Shown here piece by piece: positions 1-14,900 of a stretch of 64,000 nucleotides of DNA. The DNA lies in the NCBI RefSeq assembly GCF_037975245.1, contig NC_092577.1:33676898-33740897 (forward strand), in the 5' to 3' direction. The stretch's first letter is position 1. The number at the start of each line of letters is the position of its first letter. The position numbers and the translations under genes were made by a program. A model generated the notes under the pieces. The model did no database searches and was not told the origin of the DNA. It worked only from the letters and a program-made list of their open reading frames with translations. The stretch comes from Apostichopus japonicus. Lineage: Eukaryota > Echinodermata > Holothuroidea > Aspidochirotida > Stichopodidae.

Positions 1-130
1 ACATATACATATGCATATACATATACATTTACATATACTTAAACATGTGCATGTACAAATACATATACACGTACATGTACATTTACAGACACACATATAC
101 ATACATACACACATACATATTCTGCAATCT
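1..130. repeat. Low-complexity ACATAT/ACATAC tract
   Basis: Imperfect alternation of acatat, acatac and acacac steps just before the SEA-like exon. A similar tract recurs at about 430-570 after the exon, so the exon sits inside a purine-pyrimidine alternating, potentially Z-forming, low-complexity intron. Confidence 0.7.
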
Positions 131-186
131 ATATCTTTACATATAGGGTTTAATAATAGTAATGTAACTTTCTTTGTTTTCTGCAG

Positions 187-323
187 GTCAGGCAGTATCG
201 TCGTTCATTTCTCTCTGTTCTTTAACCAAGACGATGACGTCATGAGACGAGTTGTAACTGAGTTAGCGCAAGAACTCACTGACAACCTACCAGACAATAT
301 CTCAGATGTGAAACTGGGGGAAG
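187..323 (+). CDS. Internal exon encoding a SEA-domain-like segment
   Basis: The exon is bounded by an acceptor (pyrimidine-rich tract ending ttttctgcag) and a donor (gaag|gtatgg). It reads about 45 residues beginning SGSIVVHFSLFFNQDDDV and ending ISDVKLGE, entered in phase 2 and left in phase 1. The G-S-I-V-V-x-F-x-L-x-F strand followed by a helix resembles the first half of a SEA domain, an extracellular autoproteolysis/association module of mucins, agrin-like proteins and membrane serine proteases. No other exon of this gene was identified with confidence; upstream exons lie outside the window. Whether the downstream Ser/Thr-rich minisatellite belongs to the same gene is an open inference. 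The family assignment rests on pattern recognition of one short exon. Confidence 0.5.
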
Positions 324-580
324 GTATGGCATAGTAATGTTATAATTATTGTTACGTCACTCTATGAAACAGGAAACAGAAGCAACTTCAAGAACCATTG
401 TCTGAAACCAAAACCAATCCTGATAAACCAATTCACAACTATATACATATACATGTGCATAAACGTACACAGATGCATGTACACACATAAACATATACAC
501 ACACGCATACATGTTCATACACACACACACAAATACATACATTAGCATATACACATACGTATGGATGATATTTAGTAAGC

Positions 581-743
<163 letters not shown>

Positions 744-910
744 CCTTTAATAAAGTCAAATGGTTTCTATAATCTTGAAAACATGCTTTTCCTCTTTCTG
801 TAATTTGTTCCACAGTTCGGTTAATTTCCATAGAAGAGGCCAAACAACCAATACAACAGGTCAATTTTCCTGCGGTTACCGAATCTCCAACACGGACTAC
901 CATTGATCAG

Positions 911-2035
911 AACTCCAATAGTCCATCAATGTTCACCAGTCCATCAATGTCCAACAGTACATCAATGTCCAACAGTCCATCAATGTCCAACAGTTCACCA
1001 ATGTTCACCAGTCCATCAATGGCCAACAGTACATCAATGGCCAACAGTTCATCAATGTTCACCAGTCCATCAATGGCCAACAGTACATCAATGTCCAACA
1101 GTACGTCAATTGCCAACAGTACATCAATGTCCAACAGTTCATCAATGTTCACCAGTCCATCAATGTCCAACAGTACATCAATGGCCAACAGTCCATCAAT
1201 GTCCAACAGTTCATCAATGTTCACCAGTCCATCAATGTCCAATAGTTCATCAGTTTTCACCAGTCCATCAATGTCCAACAGTACATCAATGGCCAACAGT
1301 CCATCAATGTCCAACAGTTCATCAATGTTCACCAGTCCATCAATGTCCAATAGTTCATCAGTTTTCACCAGTCCATCAATGTCCAACAGTTCACCAATGT
1401 TCACCAGTCCATCAATGGCCAACAGTACATCAATGGCCAACAGTTCATCAATGTTCACCAGTCCATCAATGGCCAACAGTACATCAATGTCCAACAGTAC
1501 GTCAATTGCCAACAGTACATCAATGTCCAACAGTTCATCAATGTTCACCAGTCCATCAATGTCCAACAGTACATCAATGGCCAACAGTCCATCAATGTCC
1601 AACAGTTCATCAATGTTCACCAGTCCATCAATGTCCAATAGTTCATCAGTTTTCACCAGTCCATCAATGTCCAACAGTACATCAATGGCCAACAGTCCAT
1701 CAATGTCCAACAGTTCATCAATGTTCACCAGTCCATCAATGTCCAACAGTACATCAATGGCCAACAGTCCATCAATGTCCAACAGTTCATCAATGTTCAC
1801 CAGTCCATCAATGTCCAATAGTTCATCAGTTTTCACCAGTCCATCAATGTCCAATAGTACATCAATGGCCAACAGTCCATCAATGTCCAACAGTTCATCA
1901 ATGTTCACCAGTCCATCAATGTCCAATAGTTCATCAGTTTTCACCAGTCCATCAATGTCCAACAGTACATCAATGGCCAACAGTACATCAATGGCCAACA
2001 GTACATCTATGTCCAACAATCCATCAATGTAAAAC
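911..2035. repeat. 18-bp minisatellite, about 62 units, with higher-order structure
   Basis: The unit is close to CATCAATGTCCAACAGTN with regular variants (TTCACC, GGCCAA, TCAGTTTT). A block of 22 units (396 bp) is repeated: the variant string around 991 recurs at 1387, so the array grew by duplicating multi-unit blocks. Because 18 is a multiple of 3, frames stay open throughout: one + frame reads (V-H-Q-C-P-T)n, another reads Ser/Thr-rich (M-S-N-S-T-S)n from 911 to a stop at 2030-2032, and a - frame reads (L-L-D-I-D-G)n. The Ser-rich + frame is mucin-like and lies downstream of a SEA-like exon on the same strand. The cag at 908-910 is only a weak acceptor, so coding status is unproven and a plain minisatellite is the default reading. 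Confidence 0.9.
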
Positions 2036-3351
2036 AGTCCATCAAAGTCATCGTCTGAGTCTCCGGATGCTACCTACACAGTAATGATCACTTCATTTGC
2101 TCCCGAAACTATATCCTAGAGCTTAGCTATACTTACAATGAGTCAACCACTCATTGTAATCACCACCATCGTCAGTTCAGTCTTTCCAAAGACATCTTCC
2201 TGAAACATCTCGCTCCCCCTCCCGAAAACACCCACCATCCCCCTACTCCCTAAGTATGGTAGCTATAGAACTCATGTTCCATCTTTCACAAGCATGTTAC
2301 CACCGCTTCGAAGGTTGCCCTTCCTATGCCCCCCCCCCCACCCACCCCAACACCTTGTTAACTAATTTAACACTGTTGTTTATGTTTAACACTAGACGCT
2401 TTGCAATATAAACTGACTTTACTAGCAACAATTTATGCTTTCTATAAAATCATTCAGGTAATAGTAAAGTTCTATATCTTTTCCGGTTCTCAAGACAGGC
2501 CGAAAGAATTACTCCCTTTGTTACTCCCTCAAAATCTCCCTCAAAATTTCATAAACTCACCCAAAATATGTTACATTTTACTTTAAATAAAAAAACAGAC
2601 CCCCCTGTTGTTAACTTGTTATTAGGGGAGGGGTAAAGTGAGGGGCATAACAGTCTTAACATTTACCAATGAGTATTGTCTTACTCTATATTGCGGAACT
2701 GATCTAATAGTCTGGGTACTAGACTACATAGTCCAGCCGCTTTATTTTATGGACCGCATATCTAGGATCATTTCATTTGGTATTGGAATACAAACTCGAA
2801 AGATAGTAGAAGTGCCGTTTAAAGTCATGCTTAAAATTACGACGTTCGAACAATGTTCCGTTAGCGTCCTCCCATTATTTTAAAAATGCCAGCAGAAAAT
2901 CAGTAATTTTACATGAACAGGAATTTACATAAAGACGCAAGAACGAAAAATTCACATGATAATGACAGGCTCGCCCACGATTGGTTAAAGCATATCATCT
3001 AGTTGTTTGTAATCTCTCACATAGCAGTTAATAAACACATTGCGTGATAATGAAATGCACATTGTGGAGATACATAATAATGAAAACTTTGATAAATATC
3101 AGGAGGGTGAAAAAACATTTAAGCAAGTAGTGAGAACAAAAATGTTTTTTTTTCCCGATTCACAAGTTTTAATATCTTTTTCTTTTCATCTTGTTTATTA
3201 TTATTTTCCTTTTTTTTTAAACAGAGATTTCAATAATTATATTCATCTAATCTGCTAGATATATGATCACATTTACTATTGATGAAATATCGATCCACCT
3301 ATATATGTAAATAAGCTTAATAAATATTCATAAGTTAACGGACGTGACCAC
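2036..3351. other. No gene recognised
   Basis: Unremarkable AT-rich sequence with C-rich patches near 2210-2350 and short T and A runs. Small open frames here match nothing recognisable and lack splice context. Confidence 0.6.
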
Positions 3352-3530
3352 CAAGTTGGGACATTTTTTCTTCTATACTGTGCTATAATATTCCGCATCA
3401 GAGCACTCGTAAATGTCAGAATGAATATTATGTTTTCATCGAGATACATGATAGGAACTGTTTGTACTGTCAGTAAGAGTGCTTTGAAGCATGATATGGA
3501 AGAACAGTTTAGAGAGGTATTAGCATTAGG
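3352..3530 (+). pseudogene. Decayed duplicate of tetraspan exon 3 and its upstream intron
   Basis: This stretch matches 52676-52850 closely, including sequence upstream of the exon (agttgggaca..., tgaatatnatgttttc) and the exon body encoding IGTVCTV-x-x-SALKHD. It is therefore a DNA-level segmental copy and not a processed retrocopy. The acceptor present at 52761-52769 is altered here, and VNASALKHDIGGQ has become VSKSALKHDMEEQ. The reading frame stays open to about 3744 into unrelated sequence. No other tetraspan exon was found beside it. It is in the same orientation as the parent gene 49 kb away. Confidence 0.8.
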
Positions 3531-4387
3531 CAACAATTGTCCCAACTGGCCGCACATGACAGACAAAGAACATGTACAATGGACTGATACGGACAAGTTA
3601 CATTTTTCCCAAAACAACAGTCGTTTTGAAGAGAAACAAATCACGCGCAAAGTTGATTTTAAGCAGAAATGTTGTTCAAATCTATTTCCAGATCTTTTTA
3701 TTGGATTGCTTGCATGGAACGCCAACTGTGAAATAATTGGATGAAACTTGTCCGTCTGACGGACGTTTGGGCGTTTATTCGATCAATTTAACTATTCATG
3801 CGTTCTATTAGATTGGAAACTAAGCTCTTCTAAAACGCAAATCTGACAGAATGAAAAAAAAAACAAAACGGATGATCGCTAAAAAGGTTTGCAAATGTTG
3901 AATTATTGCCCAATCGGCCGTCGATAAGGTCATTATTTGCTTCTATTCTTAAACAGTGGTACGATGCGGTTGGAGGGAAAAAAATAAAATCATCGTCATT
4001 TTAACTTTTTTTATTATTTTAAAAATATAACAATAAAAAAAAGAATGATGGTAAAGCATAAAAAATATTTCTTGGATGGGAGCGGACTGCGAACATATTA
4101 TGTTATAGGCAATATAAACTGTGCAACTGTGAAAATTGATCAAATTTAAATTCAATAACCATATTCTTTTCCCTCTCCATGTTCATTCCAAAATATGTTG
4201 TACAATGTTATTTACTTCATGTCTAAGACAGTTGTCTTTTTCGCCCATAAAAGGCACAAATAACCAAACAAAATTACCCATTTGTGTAAAGTACAATTTT
4301 CATTGGATGGAGAGTAAGCCACACCAACCTACTGCCAATAAAGGCCAAGCTGCCTTATACTTCTATTCAGGTGTATTTGGTATATGC

Positions 4388-4655
4388 CAGGGGTCCTCAA
4401 TAGGGCTACCCATCGGCCAAATCCGACCAGCGAAAGATTGTAAACCGAGGAAAAAAAGAAAGCGGTGCTCACCCTTGCAGTAATTGGGTTAGCGGGACCG
4501 TTAGTATACTGTAATGTTTAGCTGCCTTCTGGCCTCCCGCCCTCTCCTGTTCATTACCATGCAATATAGGTGTAAGTCATATTTTGGGTTCTGTCTGACT
4601 AAAACCAACTTTGTTTTTCTGGCCCTCGAAGAAAATTTGGCTTTCGAATGATTGG
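4388..4655. mobile_element. Probable hAT-family non-autonomous remnant
   Basis: It begins CAGGGGTCCTCAATAGGGC and continues CATCGGCCAAATCCGACC, which resembles the common hAT terminus CAGGGGTCCTCAA...GGGCCAAATCCGGCCC. The interior tggccctcgaag...ttcgaatgattgg also resembles the subterminal part of such elements. The opposite terminus and an 8-bp target duplication were not found, so the right limit is approximate. Confidence 0.4.
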
Positions 4656-5892
<1,237 letters not shown>

Positions 5893-6582
5893 ACATGTCA
5901 CGGAACAATCAAGACAAGACAATAAGGTCCCGTCTTTCGCCCACCCACACCTTACCCTTGAAATGTGGAAATAATATATTATATCAGTTTCGAGTATGGT
6001 TGGTGTTATTTTTAGGTATAACGCCCACAAACATTGACTCTAAACACCTTTAAAGTACCTTTCAACGGAGCCTTTGATGTGTCATTGAGATATGTATTGG
6101 TAATGATCAATTATATTAAAACGTTAGAAGAGCCATAACTAGGTATATTCATCCATATGTCTCTTTCTCTGATATACCATCTATAGCCACGTGACGTGAT
6201 TACGCATTTCATTCCCGTCTTCATTTAATGGATTGCAATTAAGCGTTACCTTAATTTATGGGTACATGCCTTTGCCGCAAGTGCATTAATGAGTCAAAAA
6301 GGCATAAAGACGACACAAAAGACCAGAAGATCAAATTAATTACATTTCCAGCATATTTTGTTTTCTTTCCAAGCTGCTGTGGACGGAAATTGTGTAATGA
6401 CTATAACCTCAGCGATTCTGTTATATCGATCGCCGAGGAAATATCTTGCACGGGCTGATTTTTTCTCTCTCTAATTGTCACGGTCTCGAAACGTGATTAC
6501 TTCGATGAAGTTGTTAATGAAATTGCTATAGAAGATCCCATTAGTAAACAAATTAAAGATCAAAAGTCTCGATTGCGTAACT

Positions 6583-6631
6583 ATATATTTATATATATAT
6601 ATATATATATGCCTATACATATATATATATA

Positions 6632-6675
<44 letters not shown>

Positions 6676-6778
6676 CCTATACAAATAAATATATATATAC
6701 ATATATATATATATTTATTTATTTATTTGTATAGGCCTATATATATATAGGCCTATACATATATAAGCCTATACATAT
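6583..6778. repeat. TA-rich array interspersed with AGGCCTAT boxes
   Basis: TA repeats punctuated by ataggcctat or gcctatac boxes around 6611, 6672, 6731, 6748 and 6769, with palindromic symmetry around several of them. The same box recurs in the array at 36979-37270. Confidence 0.85.
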
Positions 6779-8883
6779 GAATATAGTAATAACAACTCTG
6801 TGTTCTTATTTGCTGGTAGGTCTGCTACCATTTAGGAAGATTATCCATTGTCCATTATACTATAGTACTTAACATGGGTTGATGTATTGATATACAGCAT
6901 GAACACAAGTCTACGCAATATGACGCGTTGCACATATCGGTGCTAAGTACGTCAATGCTACGACACGTTGAGATGAAATTTATTGTAGCAGCTCAGTGGA
7001 TGGAAGTTTCATACCAATGTGTTTCTCAATGATTCAGTTTAGACTTTGGGGTTAAGTTCAGTATTCATTACAATATGTCCATAGTGTAGAACAGAGGTAG
7101 AGAAAGGGAAATTTGACCTCACCCCCCCCCCCTCACTCTCTCTCACTCACCTCCATTTGCTGATTCGTTTTGTGTATGGGTGCGCTTGCTTGGTGGGTGG
7201 CGGTTGGTTAGTTGTTGCTTGGTGAGTGGGTGGGTGGTGGGGATGGGTGAGTGTGTGGGGTGAGCGAGACTGCCTGCTTTGAGAATTTGATGTCAACTTT
7301 AGATAACATATAGCTGTTCCCGCTTTTGAACTCTGGAAGCTCTTCGTGTAAATGGAACTCCACGTGGATATATTCTATCCATAATTGATTACCTTCCTAA
7401 ATTATGTCGAGCATATCCTGTACCATGCATGATAGCCTCTATAAAATCATAAATACCATCAAAGCCATAGATAACCGATATGTACTTTATCTGCAGACTT
7501 GGTTTATCCCATATGTCTGGGTAATACTGCCACATTTTAAAATCACATGTCAAGCTCATTGCACTCTACATAACATGTTGCACTTTCCAAAATAGTGTGG
7601 AAAGGAAACATTATGTCTTATCATGATTTTCAACGAAAAAATCTCAAGGCGTCGCTAAAATAGGGTACATTTAAATCAACATTCACCTTTCTATATTTAC
7701 GTCCAATTGGACAGTTGATATTTTTGTCCCATTTCCCGCCTCCCTCCCTCCCCCTTCCAACTCCGTTTGACGTCATAATTGCGTCACAATTTGAAGAGCT
7801 CAGTGACGGGGGCAAGGTTGCATACTTAACGTTACTTTGTAAAGTACTCCTCAACATAGTTTTTGCGAAAAAGCAGGTTAAATAGACCATGATATGAATT
7901 TTTAAAGTGCGTGAATTAAGACCGGAATCAGAAAGGGTATAGGAAGATGGACATCTACACGAAGAAACTTGAAGAGGGCAGGGAAAGACATAGAAACGAG
8001 GATTTAGAACAAGACAGATAGATAGAAAATGTAACAACTTACGGAGCGTAAAAGTTGCAAGGATATTAGATGATGACGATGATGTAAATATATCGAGCTA
8101 AGAAGAGTTCCTATATTTTTCTTAATTGTAAATACAGGGTGCTTGTATTTTTAATATGGAGCAGGTCATCCAAAATCATGAGCCTAATTGCTCACCAGTC
8201 TATGACCGTATCCGCGGGGAAGGGGTGGGGGGGGGTGGGGTTGAGGGAACGTCCCCTACCCCATAAATGTATATTAGCCTCTTTTCCAAATGTCTTGAGG
8301 AGCTTGAGGGGAGAATCGCCCTACCCTCCCCAGCCCCCCCGACCCCACCCTCCAAAAAGAGTATATAGCCTCAATTCCAAATGGCATACATTTAATAACA
8401 TGCATGGAAACTTGTACTATGCACAATTGAGGGAAATTATGGCACCGAAATTTCTCATAAGGAAAAGAGACGCCCTTCCATACTTCGACCTTCCCCCTCG
8501 GAAGGATAACAACCAGTAACTGCCCCCACCCCTTTCCCCTCCACACTCTTCAAGCAGATTTCATCCCGAAATTTAAACATTACCCCTCCGATAAACTGCA
8601 TTTTCGGAATTTAGGCTCTGTATCTTTGAGATGATAATAAAACATTGCAACATTTTATCACACGGTTCACATCTAGTTACTCTCCCTACCCAATGTATGG
8701 ATCTGAACATTGAAGCCCCCCCCCCCCCAAGAGAAACAAGGTGAGGGCCTGGGGCTGTAGCGAATATCAGCCTATTTGATTAATCCGGCCCTCACCGCAC
8801 CCTCACCAACCCACTTCATCCGATTTCTGATGTCATACTTTGCCTATGAAAAAGGTATATATGCAAACATATATAGGCCTTAT
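6779..8883. other. No gene recognised; homopurine/homopyrimidine patches
   Basis: Contains a GT/GGT-rich patch at about 7170-7270. Around 8215-8350 a G-rich block and a C-rich block face each other about 90 bp apart and could pair, each followed by a related agcctc...ttccaaatg phrase. No domain or splice structure was seen in the small open frames. Confidence 0.5.
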
Positions 8884-9093
8884 TGCAAAGGTTGAGGGGG
8901 TTTACGTGGTTGGGAGGGTTGAGAGAGTTGAGGGGGTTGAGGCGGTCCAGGTGGTCGAGGTGATCGAGGGGACCGAGGGGGTCGAGGGTGTAGAGGGTGT
9001 AGAGGGTATCGAGGGGGTCGAGGGGGTCGAGGGGGTCGAGGGGGTCGAGAGGGGCCGAGGGGTCGAGGGGGTCGAGGGGGTTGGGGAGAGGTG
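8884..9093. repeat. GGGGGTCGA-type 9-bp purine-rich minisatellite
   Basis: Imperfect 9-bp repeats (gagggggtc, gagggtgta), most regular at 8950-9080. The + strand is G-rich with many runs of four or five G, so quadruplex formation is possible. The (L-D-P)n reading on the - strand is a repeat artefact. Confidence 0.85.
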
Positions 9094-11893
9094 AGGAGTA
9101 GAGCGTCGTGATAATCACATCAACCTTTATCAACTCCATCTGAAAGATTCCAAACGGTTTCAATCGCCCCAAGAGATCATCGAGAAAGAAAATTATGCAC
9201 ACACACTTTTGTTCGTTCTTAAGAATCTCTACCGACCTGCCATTTCCCTCATTGATTTGTTTGTTTCTATTTCACATTCGGAAAAGGTTACCAGTTCCCA
9301 CTGGATCCTGTTAGTTGTAGATTTAAAGACATCATCTAACTATCAGGAGAACTGGCCAAGAGTTCTTCAACCCTTCTTGAAATCCTTTACCGCAACGCCC
9401 ACGAGAAGGTAGGTGTTTTTGTTTGAAATTTTCAGAAATCAGTCTAATGCAATTAGTGGAAGAAGGAATCAGACCTAGACGGAATCTGCGGATTCTTATT
9501 TTTTTTTATGAAAATCTCATAATTCCCTTGGTTCTTAGGTACAAAAAAAGGTAGAGTTTACTTCATGAATAAAGAGTACTTGACATTTAACAGTTTTGTT
9601 TTTGTGGGATTTTCTTTTCCTATCTGAAGGTTTTAAGATTAAATCCTTTAATTCTTCTTCGGTACAGCGAAATCTATTATTTACATTTTCAATCAAAAGT
9701 ATAATCCAGACGTTGATTCTTTCATAGAAATCGGAATTAGGTCAATGTTGAAACATCATGTCTGTACAATTGGAGAGGGGCCTCTATCCTAGCTTTAAGA
9801 GAAAAAAAGCTTAAACATCCACGGTTTGCGAATAAACTTAAACATCTAACACAATGCAGGGGCCTCGGAGCCGGGGAGCAGTGGCCTCACACCCATCCAC
9901 CTTCGTTTGGTGAACATCAATAAGAGGGGTTATAAAAGGTATATAAACATTGCTCAATCCATACCTTTACTGAGATTTTTGTGCTCCCAGGGCCTTTCAT
10001 AGAAACCAAAGTATCTCTCTGCAGGCCCTAGAAAAAAAATAATTGAAGGCCCCTTGGTGCAGAACTTCAGTTCATCCCTTACTGGTACATTGCCAACAAT
10101 TCGTCTCATACATCACCAGTGGGGTGCAAAAGGAGTGAACCTGCAGAGGGAGGGGGGGAGGGAAAATCTTTGACGAGCAATGGGAAATGTGATTTTTATT
10201 AGAGACATCAAACCACAAAAGTACCTTCTAGACTCTTAAGAAATGATTCCTCTAATGCATTCCATTCCATCTGTTTCATTTGCAGTTAACCCTTCCTCCA
10301 CCTCTATAACAATGGTTCTGTCTTTTGACAATGGTTCATTTTGGCTCATTTCCCTTTTTATTAAACCGATTTTTAGTACCATGTTGTGCAATAATCAACA
10401 TTACAACATTGAGCGCTGTACTACATCTTATCTAATATAGTAGATTAGGGAATGATAAACATTCGTTTAAAACGATGGCTGAAACTTCTCCCAGTTACTT
10501 TATAGTACATCCTAAGGGAATTCGCGAATTAATTTGACCTCAGTAAACCAATAACATTGAAACATAGACCTACAGCCTATATACTCAAATCAAACATCAA
10601 TATTTACGACCCAAGCTCGGCTCCATGTATAATTAAAAATGGCGAAGGTTGACATTAACGCTTACAGATAATCCTATCTCGCGACGTAAGGTGTAAATCT
10701 TGTTCAGAGTCTCGCAATATCTATACGCAAATTACTCAGATTAAATTTGGTCATTAACGTAAACAGCCACAGGGCTTTTTTGTGTGTGTGTATATGGGCT
10801 TGATGGTAGCTATGGAGATAAAAGGAATGTCAAATATATTCCTCCCCAGTACACGTGTATGATGTTTAAATTAAAAGGACTAAGGTCTATACATTCCTAC
10901 AGCATTTGTAGAGAGCGATCATCTATTACTTGAGTGTTACACATATTGACATTAACCGTTATAAATATATATGCTAACCAGTTTTTTCTTATACTGATAA
11001 ACAGTTTGCCTACCATTCAAGGTCAATAGACTTTCTTGAAGCCTACTCTTATGTTTTCATCTTATATTTTTAGTACTGAAAAACTTGCAATTCTCTTCAA
11101 TTCAGCTGCGGATTAAAATCGTGAGTTCCTTTGTTTCCCATAACACCCCTGTCTCATCAATATGTTAGCAAAAGCAAAAAAATAAATAAATAAAAAAAAT
11201 TGAAGAAATGAATTGAAAGCATTAGGACACTGCTGAATGACTGTAGCAAATCTACACAATTATTTCATATTTTACTGTTGACCAAAAATACATTTAAAAC
11301 GTACTGGAGATCTGCTACTTGAAACAAGTATCTTGGCCCCTGGGCTTCACTCAGCACGGATAGGCTTACACAAAATATATCACATGGTCACGTGACTCAC
11401 GTATATCATATCGGGGAAACTTGTGAAATGTAAACGCTAAGAGGACGACAAGTAAACGAAGAAGCGATAACTATGCCACTTATATAAATATATATATATC
11501 TAGAAGAGGCGAAAACCTTCGTTCACTTTTTCACACCTTTCTGTATACCTTGGCGTGACGTGAATTGGGTTCATTCTAGGTCACAACCGATAGATACAGA
11601 GCACTGAACTGTCTTAACGTGTGCGGGTAAGATTCGGAGTGAATGCCTGTAGGTGATATATCGTTCAATCCAATGGGGCACTGTGATAACAAAGATATGT
11701 TCATGATATTTGTTTGTCTGGTAACCAGCGGCTACTGAAGCTGTAAAGGTAAAAGGGCCATCTATCCTCTATCTTACGGTAATTGAAAAATGTTCTCCAT
11801 AATAATTCCAGAGTGCCTTGTAGAGGTACCTGTCGTAGTTAAAAAGGTTGTCCACAATGAGCTCATCTAAATTCATGATCCGTTGGATTGTTT

Positions 11894-11899
<6 letters not shown>
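9094..11899. other. No gene recognised
   Basis: A frame at 9209-9412 runs into a donor-like aag|gtaggt at 9408-9413, but its protein is not recognised. C/G-rich fragments near 9855-9900 and 9985-10070 look like old transposon pieces without definable ends. Confidence 0.4.
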
Positions 11900-11944
<45 letters not shown>

Positions 11945-11970
11945 CATACATATATATATATATATATATA
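11900..11970. repeat. (TA)n microsatellite
   Basis: TA repeats with ataata and tacata interruptions. Confidence 0.9.
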
Positions 11971-14900
11971 CATGTACAATATTAACAACCAACATTACTG
12001 AAACATAATTTATGGTGTTCCTAATGGCTTATGCTCTCCAATGTTTACAAACACCCACTGTCTAAATGCCTCGTAAAACAAGTAAGGCATCTGTGACTTG
12101 GGTACGGTGTGTCATGACCAATGATAAATTATGTATGTATGTATGTATGTCTGTTTGTCTATGTTATATATATATATAGGCCAATGTATGTGAGTGTCTG
12201 GATTTAATGAGAACACTATTAGAAGTTTTGTGACGTAAGTTCATTACATCTATCTTATCAGTGTAGAATGTGACAGATATACGACACAATGTGGATATAT
12301 TATCCATGTTTTTAGGATAATGTGATGTGATTTAGATTACGTACAAATATTATAGCAATATTATTACTACATGTGTCACTATCTTCAGCAAGTATGAACT
12401 TTAAAGAAACCACAACTGGGCAAACATAGAGAGCATAACATTTCGTTTTTTTTCTTCAAATATTCATTAATTTGATTGTCAAACATATCCAGTACCGTGC
12501 ACCTCGTTAAGTTCCGGTTCTGACCAAGTTGATGCGTGATATCTGTGAACACCCCCCCCCCCTTCTCCCTTAAAAAAATACCTGGCCTTTCTGTGGCCCG
12601 GTCGGAGTAAGCCTGTGCTTGATACAGAGATGAGCTAAATCTCAATATTCTGTCTCTCTGGAAAGCAGAGCCGTATATGGGACCGAGGACCTCCTCACTT
12701 ATTTACAGGCTGATATACCGAAGCTGCAACGTGGTGCAATGATCATTATTTGCCCGTGGCCCAAAGCTATATTAGTCCGGTCCTGGCGTTATTGTGTTTG
12801 AATACTATGATAAAAGACCATAAACTAAGCTACATAGCCTATTGTACGAAAAGATGGATTGTTAAAGGGGATTTACATATCTTTAATAATCGTTAGTTAC
12901 ATGTGGTAGTTACACAGTATGCGAGATGCCAGAATGCTTCAATTATGTTAAACCTGTTAGTTCTTGTGTTCAAAATCTAAATGGTAGCATGTTTGGAAAT
13001 GGCTAAGTGTTATGATAGACCAAACAATCTGTTGCTTATGGTGGGTATAGGACATATGGTGCACGGGTATAGGATATAGGACATTCGAAAACGTCTGTCA
13101 CTGCCTATAGCTGAATCACTTCAAAATAAATGACGAATTTCGTGGGTAATTAGTGAATAGAGCAATTAACTATGTTACGTGCGAAAACCTTTTATGTGGA
13201 TATATTTTATAGTGACTATGTTTGGAACACAACCAACTACTTTAAGTTGGAAGTAGGAGCGTTTAGGCTGATGAGATCGGTGCATGAAGAAAGAAAGATT
13301 TTATAGATCTGTTGGAAAAAAAGTAAGGAAAAAGACACACACATTGCGTATGAATAACGGCGTCTGTCTTATATATGGTCTATTAGGCTAATGAGTGTCG
13401 AGGGAAACATATCGTTTAAACAAACAGTGTCTCTCGGTTCGTAATTTTGACGCAGATATGCTTCGTAGAACTTGACAAAATACAGTTGTATTGACAGCAT
13501 GGGGCATAATTAATAACTGTGGCAATGTTTATAACGGGTTGAACTATAATGAAGAGACGGAGAGACAGACATACAGACAGACAGAGAGAGAGAGAGGGGG
13601 AGAAAAAGGCACATTACTTTATGAAATGAAAAGAAAATAATGACAAATAATTGTTTATAAACTTACAATAAATCAAATGAGTTTTTTTTGCGCCTGAAAA
13701 TGTTCAAAGGAATATTCCTGTAACAGACAATGTGTGTAATAGTTGTGTGTATGTAGCATTATGGAAACAAATTTTTTATTCCACACTACAATAGTAGAAG
13801 CTGTAGTTGATAGTATACGTTGTTTGTTAGAACCACACGTCATTCTGACGTAGCCTAAACCATATAATTATAATATTTCACACATTTTTAAGGGTTTAAA
13901 GGATGACTGTATATATGTGGTACATAATTAATATTGATATGTCGTATACTGAGCATAAACAAAAATACTACCACAAGTCCAAACTTTATTTCTAAGTGTA
14001 TTATATACATAGTGCATATATACTTTAGTGTATCAACACTTTTTATTTATCTATTTTTGTTGAGAAATGACCCTTGAAACAGCCGCGCGTCCTGCATTAA
14101 GGTGACTGTACTGTTTGGAATTATCACACTGTTCCTCAGATGCAACACAAACCCCAATAGACTTCTATGACATTTATTGACATGTTTACAAAAAAAGTAC
14201 AAATTTGCCACGTACAGAAATTCACTCAAGGGTCCTCCATTGTTTATGTGAAGTCCAAAGACATGTTTAGATTTCAGTTATTAGAATTTATCAAAGATTG
14301 GATTAACATTAACTTTAACATTTAAGCCTGCACAGAGGAGCTGACATTATCATCAGTCTAAGCCTTAAAGGAGCAATCCAGAGATTTAACATAATTTAAA
14401 GGTGAATACATTGAAGACCTCTTCGATTTAAAAACAATGTTTGTATTCCTTATTTTCTTTCCTCTTGGACAATATGACATCTAATGATAAACAATCTGCC
14501 TAAAGCCATCGTTTAAGTAAGAAACATGTGTGGATAAAACGATGCAGTTGCTCCGAATAAGGGATGTATTACAAAACTTGGAGAGGGTGCTTTATTAAAC
14601 ACATCAGTCGAAAAATTTAACCAAAAATAAATAAATAAATAAAAAAATTCTTCGGAAGGGGTCACGTGTCTATGAAGAAACATATTTTACGACAAATCTC
14701 GATTCGAAGAAAAGAAGAAGTAATTTTCATTGGTAAATGAATATGATGAAATTGTGATTTTATAGACAAAAAATGTCATTTGAGACGGTATTATCAAGTA
14801 TCAAATTATTATTATTCTTTTCATATGCTAAATCAACCACTCAAATTTCAGGAAATATTTCACACAATTTTAAAACTTTGTACCCCTTTTTTTGTAATTC

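Noticed and set aside
911-2035. CRISPR-like repeat array
   Set aside because: Units are contiguous 18-mers with no unique spacers, and the DNA is eukaryotic; it is a minisatellite.
3276-3725. 149-codon - strand frame over the exon-3 pseudogene
   Set aside because: It is the antisense shadow of the duplicated exon region and has no features of its own.
9209-9412. 67-codon frame ending at a donor-like gtaggt
   Set aside because: No acceptor or family could be identified.
12660-12785. Possible hAT element with cagagccg and cggtcctg ends
   Set aside because: Termini match only loosely and the flanking 8-mers differ.
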